Source: UBA1450 sp964452355 | Lineage (GTDB): Bacteria; Patescibacteriota; Microgenomatia; UBA1406; GWC2-37-13 | Length of the DNA stretch: 64,000 nucleotides | Assembly: GCA_964452355.1 (NCBI GenBank) | Contig: CAYVKV010000001.1 | Location: forward strand, 62,001 to 126,000 | Reading direction: 5' to 3' | In this document: positions 43,123 through 51,707 of the stretch, in pieces | Layout of the letters: each line of letters begins with the position of its first letter | How positions within the stretch are numbered: the first letter of the stretch is position 1 | The notes under the pieces: generated by a model | Told to the model about the DNA's origin: nothing | The model's database searches: none | What the model saw: only the letters and a program-made list of their open reading frames with translations | Translations under genes and position numbers: made by a program

Positions 43123-43569
43123 ATGAAATGCTTATTTTGTCAAAATACAAACACAGAAGTAATCGAAACACGGGTTTCGGAGAGTCGCACAACAATCAGA
43201 AGAAGAAGGTCGTGTACTGGGTGCAAAAAAAGATTTACCACGTACGAACGAGTAGAGGAGCTTCCAATACTTGTTATCAAGAGAGATGACAGAAGAGAAC
43301 GCTTTGATAGGAAAAAACTTTTACACGGCATTTTTAAGGCAGTAGGGAAAACAACCATCACGGCAAATCAAGTAGAAGATATTGTAAACAAGGTGGAGGC
43401 TGAGATCACCAATGAGGGCAAAACAGAGTTTAAGAGTCAGGAAATAGGAGATATGGTTGCGCAATCTCTTAAAAAGATGGATAAAGTGGCGTACATTCGT
43501 TTTGCATCTGTTTTTAGAAGGTTTGTCGATGTAGAAGAGTTTGAAAGTGAGCTAAAAAAATTATTGTAA
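43123..43569 (+). CDS. nrdR: transcriptional repressor NrdR
   Basis: A 148-residue regulator. An N-terminal zinc ribbon (MKCLFC...SCTGCKKRFTTYE) is followed by an ATP-cone (LPILVIKRDDRRERFDRKKLLHGIFKA). NrdR senses ATP/dATP and represses ribonucleotide reductase genes. It lies directly upstream of nrdJ on the same strand, about 70 bases apart, so it may regulate its neighbour as well as be cotranscribed. Full length. Confidence 0.95.
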   Translation: MKCLFCQNTNTEVIETRVSESRTTIRRRRSCTGCKKRFTTYERVEELPILVIKRDDRRERFDRKKLLHGIFKAVGKTTITANQVEDIVNKVEAEITNEGKTEFKSQEIGDMVAQSLKKMDKVAYIRFASVFRRFVDVEEFESELKKLL

Positions 43570-43641
43570 AATAGACTTCTATCTAAATTACAATGGTGAG
43601 TGCGCGAGTATTAACATTTTAGAATGGGAAGGACACATATG

Positions 43642-46036
43642 AAACTGAAAGGCGTAGCAGAGAAGGTATTTTTAGATAGATATTCTCTCAAAGACAAGAT
43701 AGGAAATCCGATTGAAAAAACACCCGATGAAATGTGGCGTCGTATCGCAGATGCTGTCGCTGAAATAGAAAAGCCAGGACAACGGAAAGCATGGTCGAAA
43801 AAGTTTTATGAGGCTTTGGAGGATTTTAAATATGTTCCGGGTGGTCGCATACTTGCAGGCGCTGGAACGGGATATTTAGTAACTTACTATAATTGTTTTG
43901 TTGTCCCATCTCCAAAAGATTCTCGTCAAGGAATTCTGCAAACACTTGGGGAGATGATTGAGATTATGGCTCGTGGAGGGGGTGTTGGCATCAATCTATC
44001 AACGCTCAGGCCGCGGGGCGCACGTGTTGAAAAAGTAAATGGATTTTCATCAGGTCCCTGCAACTGGGCAGAGCTATTTTCTCTGACAACAAAGGATATC
44101 ATTCAGCAAGGAGGAACCCGACGCGGAGCCCTGATGCTCATGTTGTGGGACTGGCATCCGGATATTGAAGAGTTTATAACGGTAAAACAAGACCTCACGA
44201 GAATAAATGGAGCAAATCTTTCGGTTGCGGTATCTGATTCATTCATGGATGCTGTCAAAAGAGATGAAGATTGGCCTCTTATTTTTCCCGATAAAAGCGA
44301 TTCGGATTATGACACTGATTGGGACGGCGATATTGAAGGATGGAAAGCACGAGGAAAAAAGATTATTGTGCACAAAGTCGTGCGAGCGCGTAAAGTTTGG
44401 GAGCTCATTTCTGAGGCCGCTTGGCGCTCTGCAGAGCCAGGAGTTGTGTTTTTAGAACGATATAACAAAATGCACAACAATGCGTATTGGAATAAAATTA
44501 TCTGCGTCAATCCATGTGGGGAAGAGGGTTTGCCTGCATGGGGAGTATGTAATCTCGGATCGATTAATCTCTCGGCATTTGTTCGTGGATATAAAGTAGA
44601 CCAAGCAGGAGAGTTTGAATTTGATCTGCTTCGTGAAACGGTCCGCACTGCCGTGCGTCTCCAAGACAATGTTGTCGATATGGACCCATATGTTTTTCCC
44701 GGAATCAAAAAAACCCAACTTGAAGGAGAGCGAAGGATTGGATTGGGAACAATGGGTTTGGGAGATACTCTTATAAAATTACACATAAGATATGGTTCTC
44801 CCGAGTCAATTCAATTTATTGACAAGCTATATAAGCTCATCGCACATGAGGCATACCGCGCTTCATCAAATTATGCCCAGGAAAAAGGGTCGTTTAAAAA
44901 GTTTAACGCTAAGAAATTTGTCAAAAGTGGCTTCATGCAAACACTTCCAAAAGAATTACAAGACACCATTGAGAAGAATGGAATCAGAAATTCTGTTATT
45001 CTCATGCAGGCGCCAACGGGCTCAACATCGCTCATGGTAGGAACAACGTCAGGAATAGAACCTGTTTATGAATTTGAGTATACCCGTCATGATCGTCTGG
45101 GAGAGCACGCCATACGACATTATTTATATGATGAGTGGTATGAAAAACATGAAAAGGAGATGAAAAATAAAGAAATTTCTCGACCAGATTACTTTGTCTC
45201 CGCAAATGATTTGAGTCCTGAAGATCATGTTATGGTCCAGGCAACCATTCAAAAATACGTTGATGCGTCAATATCAAAAACAGTGAATGCGCCAAATTCA
45301 CATACTGTTGAGGATGTGAAACGTATTTACACAATGGCATACGACCAAGGACTGAAAGGCATCGCATATATGCGCGATGGATCACGGCAAGGCGTGCTTG
45401 AGAGAAACCCATCGCCAGAAGTTGCCGCTGCAGCAATTGAAGGAATGAAGATGCAGATGCCAACCGTGAAACCTCGACCGATGGTCGTGCATGGTGCGAC
45501 ATATAAAATTGATACTCCAGTGGGTCGTGCATACATAACTGTGAATACAAATGGCAATAATGAGCCACACGAGGTATTTATGATTATTGGAAAAGCGGGA
45601 ACGGACGTGTTTGCAATGGCTGAGGGCTTGGGTCGAATGATATCGATGTACTTTCGCTCAACCACACACCTCTCACCTGAGGAGCGGATAAAAAATGTGA
45701 TAAAAGAACTTCAGGGAATTGGCGGTGGGCGCACTCTTGGCTTTGGAAAAGAGCGCGTACGAAGTCTTACTGATGCGGTCGCAAAAGTACNNNNNNNNNN
45801 AGAAGCAATCGCATACAAATGGCAATGGGCATAGTTTGGTTGAGAGCGCCGAGTTGGTTTCTCAACAAGAGCAGCCAGCACTTCTTGAAGAAGTGGAGCA
45901 GTTTGCGCCATCGATTGAGCAGCAGGAATCGTCAACTGAAAGGCACTTTGATCTTTGTAAAGAATGTGGACAAGCACTTCTTGCACGAGAAGAGGGATGC
46001 GCAAAGTGCTACGGATGTGGATATGCAGAATGCTAA
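43642..46036 (+). CDS. nrdJ: class II (adenosylcobalamin-dependent) ribonucleotide reductase, interrupted by an assembly gap
   Basis: An enzyme that reduces ribonucleotides using coenzyme B12. Visible are YYNCFVVPSPKDS, GGGVGINLSTLRPRGA, the active-site NPCGE in ICVNPCGEEG, CNLGSINLS, and a C-terminal zinc-type module CKECGQALLAREEGCAKCYGCGYAEC. Ten N at 45791-45800 replace an unknown length; the code before and after is in different frames only because of that placeholder, so this is one gene. ATG at 43642 is preferred over 43624 because GGAAGGA ends 5 bases before it. The stop overlaps the convergent secreted-protein gene by 4 bases. Confidence 0.93.
45791..45800. other. assembly gap (10 N) in nrdJ
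   Basis: A run of ten N inside the C-terminal third of nrdJ. Flanks show no obvious overlap, and the reading frame changes across it, so the true gap length is not a multiple matching 10. Confidence 0.95.
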
Positions 46037-47031
46037 TTTATTAGGTTTTCAATAAAGATTCGAACCTTTTCTATCCAAGCATTTGCGGTATACTCCAATT
46101 TCTGGTCAGCCTGTTTAATGGTGTTAAGTCCGTCTATTGGAGCATCAAATACTTTTTCCGTACCCCGTTCCAGTTTCTGAATACTTTCAGGATTTATGAC
46201 TTCACGCGCAAGTTCCTTTGGCGATTTAATCTCAATGGTTGGAAATTTGTAAGGAGTGTTTGTGGGGAGTGGTGGATTTGTTGGCTGAGGATTGTATGAA
46301 GGTTTAATGTTTGCGGCGCTTGTTGGTTGTTGATTTGTTGGAATGGGTGAGTTTATCGGTGCGAGAGTTGAGGTGGGCTGATTTGGCGGGACAGTTGATG
46401 TTGGTTGATTTGGTGCAACGGTAGATGTTGCCTGGGGTTGTGGCGTTGCTGTTGCTTGAGGTTGTGGGGTGTTTGTTGGCTGTGGTTGGGATTGTCCTGA
46501 CAATCGATTCTCAAGAGATAAATAAGGCATATCACTAACATTATTATAGCAATGGTCGGAGTTTATACACCATGCCTGAATATTTTGACCACAACCACCA
46601 CCTACTCCCTGACACTGGGATGGATGACAGTAATATCTTTCGGTCCATACGCAATCTTCAAGATTTTTTGTAAGTGCCAGCTTATAACAACAAAGTGGGA
46701 CATTACCAGCACAGTAAGCATTACATCTTGATCCGCCAAAATAATCTTCTACCCAGCATTCTGCCTTGCTTCGAAACTCTATTTGTTCAGTCGAGTCATA
46801 ACTCCACCCGCCACAGTTTGGAGCTCTTCCACAAGAAATACGCCTTCCCTCCTTTTGTACATAATATACACCATCCTGACAATATTGATCAAAGTTTGTT
46901 GAAGATGCTTCAGTGTTTGAAGTATTTCTTTGTTGTTTGATCAATGATCCCATCCCAATAACAGAAAAAGAAATAATTCCAAAAAAAACAACGATAATGA
47001 GTTTTTTATGATCTTCGTGGAGTTTCATCAT
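46033..47031 (-). CDS. exported Cys-rich protein with PTNTP-type linker
   Basis: A 332-residue protein. The anchor/signal helix (about residues 10-30) is followed by a Cys-rich domain of about 130 residues with some 17 Cys (for example CNAYCAGNVPLCCYK, CHPSQCQGVGGGCGQ), probably disulfide-bonded. A low-complexity linker of QPTNTPQPQATATP-like repeats (about 175-260) and a helical tail follow. It is similar in design to the proteins at 1208, 9520 and 31896. TATAAT (47037-47042) lies 5 or 8 bases before the two adjacent ATGs. Confidence 0.6.
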   Translation of the reverse strand: MMKLHEDHKKLIIVVFFGIISFSVIGMGSLIKQQRNTSNTEASSTNFDQYCQDGVYYVQKEGRRISCGRAPNCGGWSYDSTEQIEFRSKAECWVEDYFGGSRCNAYCAGNVPLCCYKLALTKNLEDCVWTERYYCHPSQCQGVGGGCGQNIQAWCINSDHCYNNVSDMPYLSLENRLSGQSQPQPTNTPQPQATATPQPQATSTVAPNQPTSTVPPNQPTSTLAPINSPIPTNQQPTSAANIKPSYNPQPTNPPLPTNTPYKFPTIEIKSPKELAREVINPESIQKLERGTEKVFDAPIDGLNTIKQADQKLEYTANAWIEKVRIFIENLIN

Positions 47032-47096
47032 TATTGATTATAATAGAGGATAGAGTGCGAAACGAGCCGAAACACATTTATCAATAAATTTATTCT

Positions 47097-47618
47097 ATGA
47101 GTATTGTTACAAAAAAAGGAGACGATGGAACAACGGCAACTTTTGGTGGAAAACGACTCATTAAAGACGATGCTCAGATTGAAGCATGTGGGGCGGTTGA
47201 CGAGGCAACATCATTTATTGGACTTGCGATAGAATCAATCGCTGAAAAACAAGTAAAAAATCTTCTGTCAGATGTGCAAATGCACTTATACGTGATCATG
47301 GCATATCTGTCTGGATCCGCCCTCAACAAAAAACGAATAAAGAAACACGTGACTGTTATGGAGGCAACTATTCAAGGATATGAAAAAAAACTTCCAAAAT
47401 TAACACGTTTTATCCTTCCACAAGGATCAGAGCAAACTTCTCATCTGCATGTTGCGCGAGCGATGGTGCGTTCGGCTGAGCGTCGAGTAACGCATTTTAT
47501 ATATAAAAACAATCCTCAAAATACAAGTGATTTGCTCACTCTTCAGTATATGAATCGATTATCAGACCTTCTTTTTTTGCTTGCACGCATATACGATAAA
47601 AATGAAGTAACTACCTAA
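47097..47618 (+). CDS. PduO-type ATP:cob(I)alamin adenosyltransferase
   Basis: A 173-residue enzyme that converts cob(I)alamin and ATP into adenosylcobalamin, the cofactor of NrdJ. The N-terminal TKKGDDGTTATFGGKRLIKDD and the C-terminal FILPQGSEQTSHLHVARAMVRSAERRVT with the catalytic Arg/Glu set match the family. Its position between nrdJ and the cobalamin riboswitch gene supports a salvage role. No corrinoid synthesis genes are visible, so the organism probably imports B12 or a precursor. Confidence 0.93.
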   Translation: MSIVTKKGDDGTTATFGGKRLIKDDAQIEACGAVDEATSFIGLAIESIAEKQVKNLLSDVQMHLYVIMAYLSGSALNKKRIKKHVTVMEATIQGYEKKLPKLTRFILPQGSEQTSHLHVARAMVRSAERRVTHFIYKNNPQNTSDLLTLQYMNRLSDLLFLLARIYDKNEVTT

Positions 47619-47673
47619 AGCAGCGACTTGCAATTTTATTCATAGTAGGGTATCCTAAGGCTGTTATATATTA

Positions 47674-47810
47674 GTTTGGTGAGCGTCACTCATTCAATAA
47701 AACGAATGGGGAAGACGCCCTACAAAAAAAACGGGAATCAGGTGTGAATCCTGAGCTGTGCCGCAGCGGTGAGTCAGCCATTGGCTGATAAGTCCGAAGA
47801 CCGACCAAAC
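47674..47810 (+). promoter_or_regulatory. cobalamin riboswitch
   Basis: Core elements are present in order: the GGTGAGCGTC/GACGCCC arm, then ACGGGAATCAGGTGTGAATC, CTGAGCTGTGCCGCAGCGGTGA, the B12-box-like AGCCATTGG, and AAGTCCGAAGACCGACC. This matches the adenosylcobalamin/cobalamin aptamer consensus. Just downstream are hairpin GATCTGC/GTAGATC and TCCC-N6-GGGA, which would hide the GGGA Shine-Dalgarno of the next gene, consistent with translational control. Bounds are approximate. Confidence 0.9.
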
Positions 47811-47852
47811 TTCGATCTGCTTTTTAGTAGATCCCCGAGCAGGGAATTTGTT

Positions 47853-49247
47853 ATGTCTGTTGCCGAATCACTCCGACCATACCCACAAATACCGATTACT
47901 CAGGCTGTACCTCAGACAGATTCCCTCGTATCGGCACAAGACTTAAAGGAGTCAAGTCCACTATGGGAGCGAAAAAATATCGATGTTGAAATTGGCAAAC
48001 AGTCGATCTTTGAATCATACAGTCCGATAAATGATGCGGAACGGCTGCAAGATCTGAAGCATTTGTCACCGGAACAAAAGGAATATTATATTCATGAAAA
48101 TGTCATCTCATATTTAGAAGAGTTTGTAGGCAATATTTCAGTAAAAAAACTGGCCGGAATATTGAAAAATGATGGAACTCTCACCATGCTTGGGGCAAAT
48201 GTCACCGACATGTATAAACACTCAGCACATCTTGCAGGGATTGGTTCTCGTGAGGATAAGGAAAAACAAGGCCTTGACCTGATCACTGCTCAGATAAATC
48301 AAGGTGCAAATCGAGCACTTTGGATCTCTCCACCAAAGCTTGCAGCATATGGATTTGTATTTACATTTGTTGCGGATGAGTATGATGAAAAGCTAAATGG
48401 AAGACCCATCAGAGAAATGCTCCTTCGATATGACGAGGAATTCCACTCTGTTGAACAAAGCACGAGAATTTATCGTGCAATTCAAGAACAAGTTACGCCA
48501 AACGTGCCACTGATTAATACGTTCTTAAATTATGAGGATTTTCTTGCAAATCCCATCGTCTATCAAAGTCAGGATAATTTTGACTTGGCTTTTTTACCCA
48601 AAGCAGTAGGAATCTCAACTGATGACATTGAGAGGTCGGAAGTCTTTCGAAAAAATATCCTACCCAAAATCTCTTCTTTTTTACAAAGGTACTCGGCGCT
48701 CATTCAAGAAATGAGTCGGTTCGACCTGCACAAAGACTTGGAAAATGTTTATCTTCTTGAAGAAGAAGCACAACTCATGATCGGGGCAATGTTTAACACC
48801 GCTCGTGCAGTTGAGAGATTGATGAATGAAGACCATGTGGATCTCCAGCAATATCATCGCGATCAAGAACTTATGAGGGAATTCGACGATCCATGGCTCT
48901 CTCAAGAAATGATGATGTTTGCTGCAAATAGAGCTTTCCAGAGGGAGTCGTTAACGATTTCAGGCGGCTCAAACTGCCCAGTTGTGCAGCAGATTGGTGA
49001 TGCTGAACAATCGGTTCTTTCGCGGGTAAATGACGGATTTTCATTTAGCGCAAGTGTTCAAACGTTTGGAATGGAGAATAATAACAGCTGCGGAATGGGT
49101 GGTTGTAGAATTCAATCTCCTCATTTTCATTGCCCTCCGGTAAAAAAAGGTGGTTGTGGGGGAGATATTCCATCGGGAAAAGGTCACGAGCAGTGTCCGC
49201 ATTGTGGATTAAAAAAAAGCGATTATCAAGGGGAAAAATGTGATTAA
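47853..49247 (+). CDS. riboswitch-controlled protein of unknown function with a C-terminal Cys cluster
   Basis: A 464-residue protein, family not recognised. Most of it is helical and soluble, and there is no signal peptide or membrane helix. The C-terminal about 60 residues carry closely spaced Cys: CGMGGC, HCPPVKKGGCGG, CPHCG and a final CD, resembling a metal-binding (zinc or iron-sulfur) module. A GTG-started frame reaches back to 47769, but that lies in the riboswitch. The ATG at 47853 follows GGGA by 8 bases. Control by cobalamin suggests a role in B12 uptake, processing or a B12-independent substitute; this is inference from the riboswitch only. Confidence 0.65.
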   Translation: MSVAESLRPYPQIPITQAVPQTDSLVSAQDLKESSPLWERKNIDVEIGKQSIFESYSPINDAERLQDLKHLSPEQKEYYIHENVISYLEEFVGNISVKKLAGILKNDGTLTMLGANVTDMYKHSAHLAGIGSREDKEKQGLDLITAQINQGANRALWISPPKLAAYGFVFTFVADEYDEKLNGRPIREMLLRYDEEFHSVEQSTRIYRAIQEQVTPNVPLINTFLNYEDFLANPIVYQSQDNFDLAFLPKAVGISTDDIERSEVFRKNILPKISSFLQRYSALIQEMSRFDLHKDLENVYLLEEEAQLMIGAMFNTARAVERLMNEDHVDLQQYHRDQELMREFDDPWLSQEMMMFAANRAFQRESLTISGGSNCPVVQQIGDAEQSVLSRVNDGFSFSASVQTFGMENNNSCGMGGCRIQSPHFHCPPVKKGGCGGDIPSGKGHEQCPHCGLKKSDYQGEKCD

Positions 49248-49265
49248 TGCATGTAAACTAATTAT

Positions 49266-49736
49266 ATGAATGACGATCAGACTAAAAAAGTTCTTAATCA
49301 CACTCCAATACATCATTTGATTGACGATGCAGACGCACCAGATAATACAAATAAGCAAACAATTCGTATTACCAAAGAAGGTGAGCCAATTGAAATTAAT
49401 GCAGAAAAAATAACCCCTCAAGAGGCAGAGATCGTCGATATTGAACCACGAATTGAAGACAAGGAAGTAGAAAAGTTTATTGAGGTAATTCACGAAGAAC
49501 CCACCATTCATCCTGAACTCAAAAAAGCAGGACTGCAAACCATTGATAACACCTCACTTGACCCAAAGCATAAGGTCGAACTTCCTCTGTCTGATGAAAA
49601 AGTCATGGAAGGGCTGCATAAACCAATTACATCTTCATTTCGTTGGCTTGCTGAATTTGCACTTTTCATGCTCAAACAAGCTCATCTGTCCTTAAAAAAA
49701 GTTCATGGACATGTGGTCAGAGTAATGCAGAAATAA
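49266..49736 (+). CDS. hypothetical acidic protein
   Basis: A 156-residue protein. Residues 1-110 are acidic and probably disordered. The C-terminal 40 residues form a helix with hydrophobic and basic residues (SSFRWLAEFALFMLKQAHLSLKKVHG) that could associate with membrane. It starts 18 bases after the Cys-cluster gene and may be cotranscribed and therefore also under the riboswitch. No family recognised. Confidence 0.5.
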   Translation: MNDDQTKKVLNHTPIHHLIDDADAPDNTNKQTIRITKEGEPIEINAEKITPQEAEIVDIEPRIEDKEVEKFIEVIHEEPTIHPELKKAGLQTIDNTSLDPKHKVELPLSDEKVMEGLHKPITSSFRWLAEFALFMLKQAHLSLKKVHGHVVRVMQK

Positions 49737-49753
49737 AAATCGGGATCAGGAAG

Positions 49754-50071
49754 CTATACTACTTTTTTGATTTCATCTTCAAAGCTTTCTTTACTATGGG
49801 CTCCGACAAACTGATTCTTCATTTCACCACCCTTAAAAATCATGAATGTTGGAATAGAAAAGACGGAGTGTTGACCAGCTAGTTGCTGATTTTCGTCGAC
49901 ATTTACTTTGACAAATTTTATATTTTTCATTGACTCTGCAAGTTCGTCAATAATTGGAGCGGTCATTTTGCATGGTCCACACCAATCTGCATAAAAATCA
50001 ACAAAAACGACACCTTTTTCATCAAGGACATCTTTTTGGAATGTGTCTTGTGAGGATGATATTACCGCCAT
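49754..50071 (-). CDS. trxA: thioredoxin
   Basis: A 105-residue thioredoxin with the active-site motif WCGPC in FYADWCGPCKMTAPIIDE and the cis-Pro loop SIPTF. It reduces protein disulfides and can donate electrons to ribonucleotide reductase, which fits its place near nrdJ. TATAAT lies about 14 bases before the ATG. Full length. Confidence 0.95.
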   Translation of the reverse strand: MAVISSSQDTFQKDVLDEKGVVFVDFYADWCGPCKMTAPIIDELAESMKNIKFVKVNVDENQQLAGQHSVFSIPTFMIFKGGEMKNQFVGAHSKESFEDEIKKVV

Positions 50072-50337
50072 AAAATAATTTGAAAATTATAACAAACGTC
50101 ACTCATTGTACCTCTGAAATTTGCTGGGTTCAACTCCAAAAAAAATGACAATAAAAATTTGAATGTCCACGAAAAGAAAAAAAAGAATATGTGTCACAAA
50201 ATAGCAATAAGCTCTATTGAGATGTATTTATATACCCACGTGGGCATAAAATACTCATTGTTTACGCATGTATATAGCTGTATATAGCAATATTGAAGTT
50301 GTTATTTGAATATGCATATGCTATATTATAGGCTCAT
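50072..50337. other. intergenic region with palindrome and promoter
   Basis: 266 bases between divergent trxA and the XerC/D-like gene. It contains a perfect palindrome CCCACGTGGG at 50235-50244, a near-tandem pair GTATATAGCT/GTATATAGCA at about 50269-50288, the trxA promoter on the minus strand and the xer-like promoter on the plus. No gene is seen. Confidence 0.45.
50299..50327 (+). promoter_or_regulatory. promoter of the XerC/D-like gene
   Basis: TTGTTA at 50299-50304, a 17-base spacer and TATATT at 50322-50327. The ATG at 50338 follows after 10 bases, so the RNA is nearly or fully leaderless. Confidence 0.6.
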
Positions 50338-51201
50338 ATGGACGAATACTTTCTCCCAAAGCTTTTGGAGCGCTTTGTAGCTTTCCTAAAGGATCAGGGA
50401 AAATCAAAATTTACCGTAGTAGCTTATAAAAAAGATATCGAACAATTTATCGGTTATCTTGCGGGACGCGAGAAAACCGATATTCGTGATGTGCGAAAAG
50501 ATGATATTGAAGGCTTTATTCAAAATCTTCTCGAGAAAAAATACACGAAAAAGTCTGCATCCAGAAAACTAAATTCAATTCGTACATTTTTTCGATTTCT
50601 CAAACATGAAGATGTCATTATTGCAAACCCCGCATTTGACATTTCTCATCCAAAATACACTCAAACCCCCCCACGAATCTTAAGTAAAATGGAATACAGA
50701 GCTCTTCGTGATGTTGCAAAAGAAGAAGCTCGCACCTATGCTCTGGTTGAAACATTACTCCAAACAGGTATTAAAATAGGAGAGCTTTCAACGCTACATC
50801 TTGAGGATGTCGCTGATGGAAAACTTCATATTCGACAGTCTGGCAAAAACATTGAGCGTGATGTCCCACTCAATAATGCAGCAAAACTAGCAATTGATAG
50901 CTATATAGAAGAACGAGGGAAAAATGGAGCCTCGACTCATATATTTATCACTCGAACAGGAAATCAACTTTTGATTCGAAATATTCGACAAATCATTGAT
51001 CGATGCTTTTCGGAGGTTGGAATAGAAAATGCTACGGTAAACGATCTGAGAAATACCTTTATTGCACATCAGTTGCGAAATGGTGCTACTCTTGAATATA
51101 TCTCAAATATTGTCGGTCACCGACGTATTTCTTCAACAGAACGTTTCTTAAATTTGGTAAAGCAAGAAGCTGAGAGAAAAGAAAAGCTCGGCGAGCTCTA
51201 A
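50338..51201 (+). CDS. XerC/D-like tyrosine recombinase with altered catalytic residues
   Basis: A 287-residue protein with the full two-domain layout. The SAM-like N-terminal core-binding domain covers about residues 1-110, and the catalytic-fold C-terminal domain about 115-287. However, the key residues differ from XerD. Arg I is Lys in TGIKIGELSTL, the His of HxxR is Asn in VNDLRNTF (the Arg is kept), and the nucleophile Tyr is Phe in SSTERFLNL. The other His (VGHRR) is present. It probably binds DNA without cutting it, either as a regulator or as a partner of another Xer protein. It overlaps the promoter of the RNase HI gene. Confidence 0.85.
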   Translation: MDEYFLPKLLERFVAFLKDQGKSKFTVVAYKKDIEQFIGYLAGREKTDIRDVRKDDIEGFIQNLLEKKYTKKSASRKLNSIRTFFRFLKHEDVIIANPAFDISHPKYTQTPPRILSKMEYRALRDVAKEEARTYALVETLLQTGIKIGELSTLHLEDVADGKLHIRQSGKNIERDVPLNNAAKLAIDSYIEERGKNGASTHIFITRTGNQLLIRNIRQIIDRCFSEVGIENATVNDLRNTFIAHQLRNGATLEYISNIVGHRRISSTERFLNLVKQEAERKEKLGEL

Positions 51202-51218
51202 TCTGCTACAATATCTTC

Positions 51219-51650
51219 ATGAATCTCACCATTTACACCGACGGAGGATCTTTAAACAATCCCGGGCAAGCAGCATATGGATTTCTTATTTTTGAAGATA
51301 AAAAACTTATTCACAAACAAAACGAACGAATTGGAGTTGCCTCAAACAATGTGGCAGAATACACGGCGCTTATTCGTGCGNNNNNNNNNNTTCGTGCCCT
51401 CGAGTTTGTGCGCGATACTATTCAGAAGTCAAAGATAAAAGCCAAGAGTTTATTGATTATATCCGACTCTCTCCTCATGGTAAGTCAGGTGAATGGATTG
51501 TATAAAGTAAAAAATGCAGATATAAAATCACTCCATTCACAAATCAAAATGCTTGAAATGGGGCTCGGGCTTCCCATATCATACAAACATGTACTTCGTG
51601 ATAAAAATATTGAGGCTGATGCACTGGTAAAAGAGGCATTAGGAAAATAA
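51219..51650 (+). CDS. rnhA: ribonuclease HI (RVT_3-type), interrupted by N gap
   Basis: A ribonuclease that degrades RNA in RNA-DNA hybrids. The N-terminal IYTDGGSLNNPGQAAYGFLI and NNVAEYTALIRA hold the first acidic residues (Asp, Glu); IISDSLLMVSQVNG and KNIEADALVKEA hold the remaining acidic residues. Ten N at 51381-51390 split the gene, but the flanks share TTCGTGC. If collapsed, the protein reads YTALIRALEFVRD, the normal sequence of the family. TACAAT (51207-51212) ends 6 bases before the ATG. The length of about 139 residues is typical of short RNase HI. Confidence 0.88.
   Translation: MNLTIYTDGGSLNNPGQAAYGFLIFEDKKLIHKQNERIGVASNNVAEYTALIRAXXXXRALEFVRDTIQKSKIKAKSLLIISDSLLMVSQVNGLYKVKNADIKSLHSQIKMLEMGLGLPISYKHVLRDKNIEADALVKEALGK
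51381..51390. other. assembly gap (10 N) in the RNase HI gene
   Basis: The flanking bases end and begin with TTCGTGC, so the two contig ends probably overlap and no sequence is missing. The placeholder here inserts rather than removes residues. Confidence 0.85.
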
Positions 51651-51707
51651 TTTATTTATTAGAGAATCTCCCTTTATACTTGTTGGTTTCTTCTTTATAC
51701 TGATTGT

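Noticed and set aside
46050..46070. tRNA T-loop-like GGTTCGAATC on the minus strand
   Set aside because: No acceptor, D or anticodon arm; it is coding sequence of the exported Cys-rich protein.
47769..47852. GTG start giving a longer riboswitch-gene product
   Set aside because: It lies inside the cobalamin aptamer; the ATG at 47853 has a Shine-Dalgarno.
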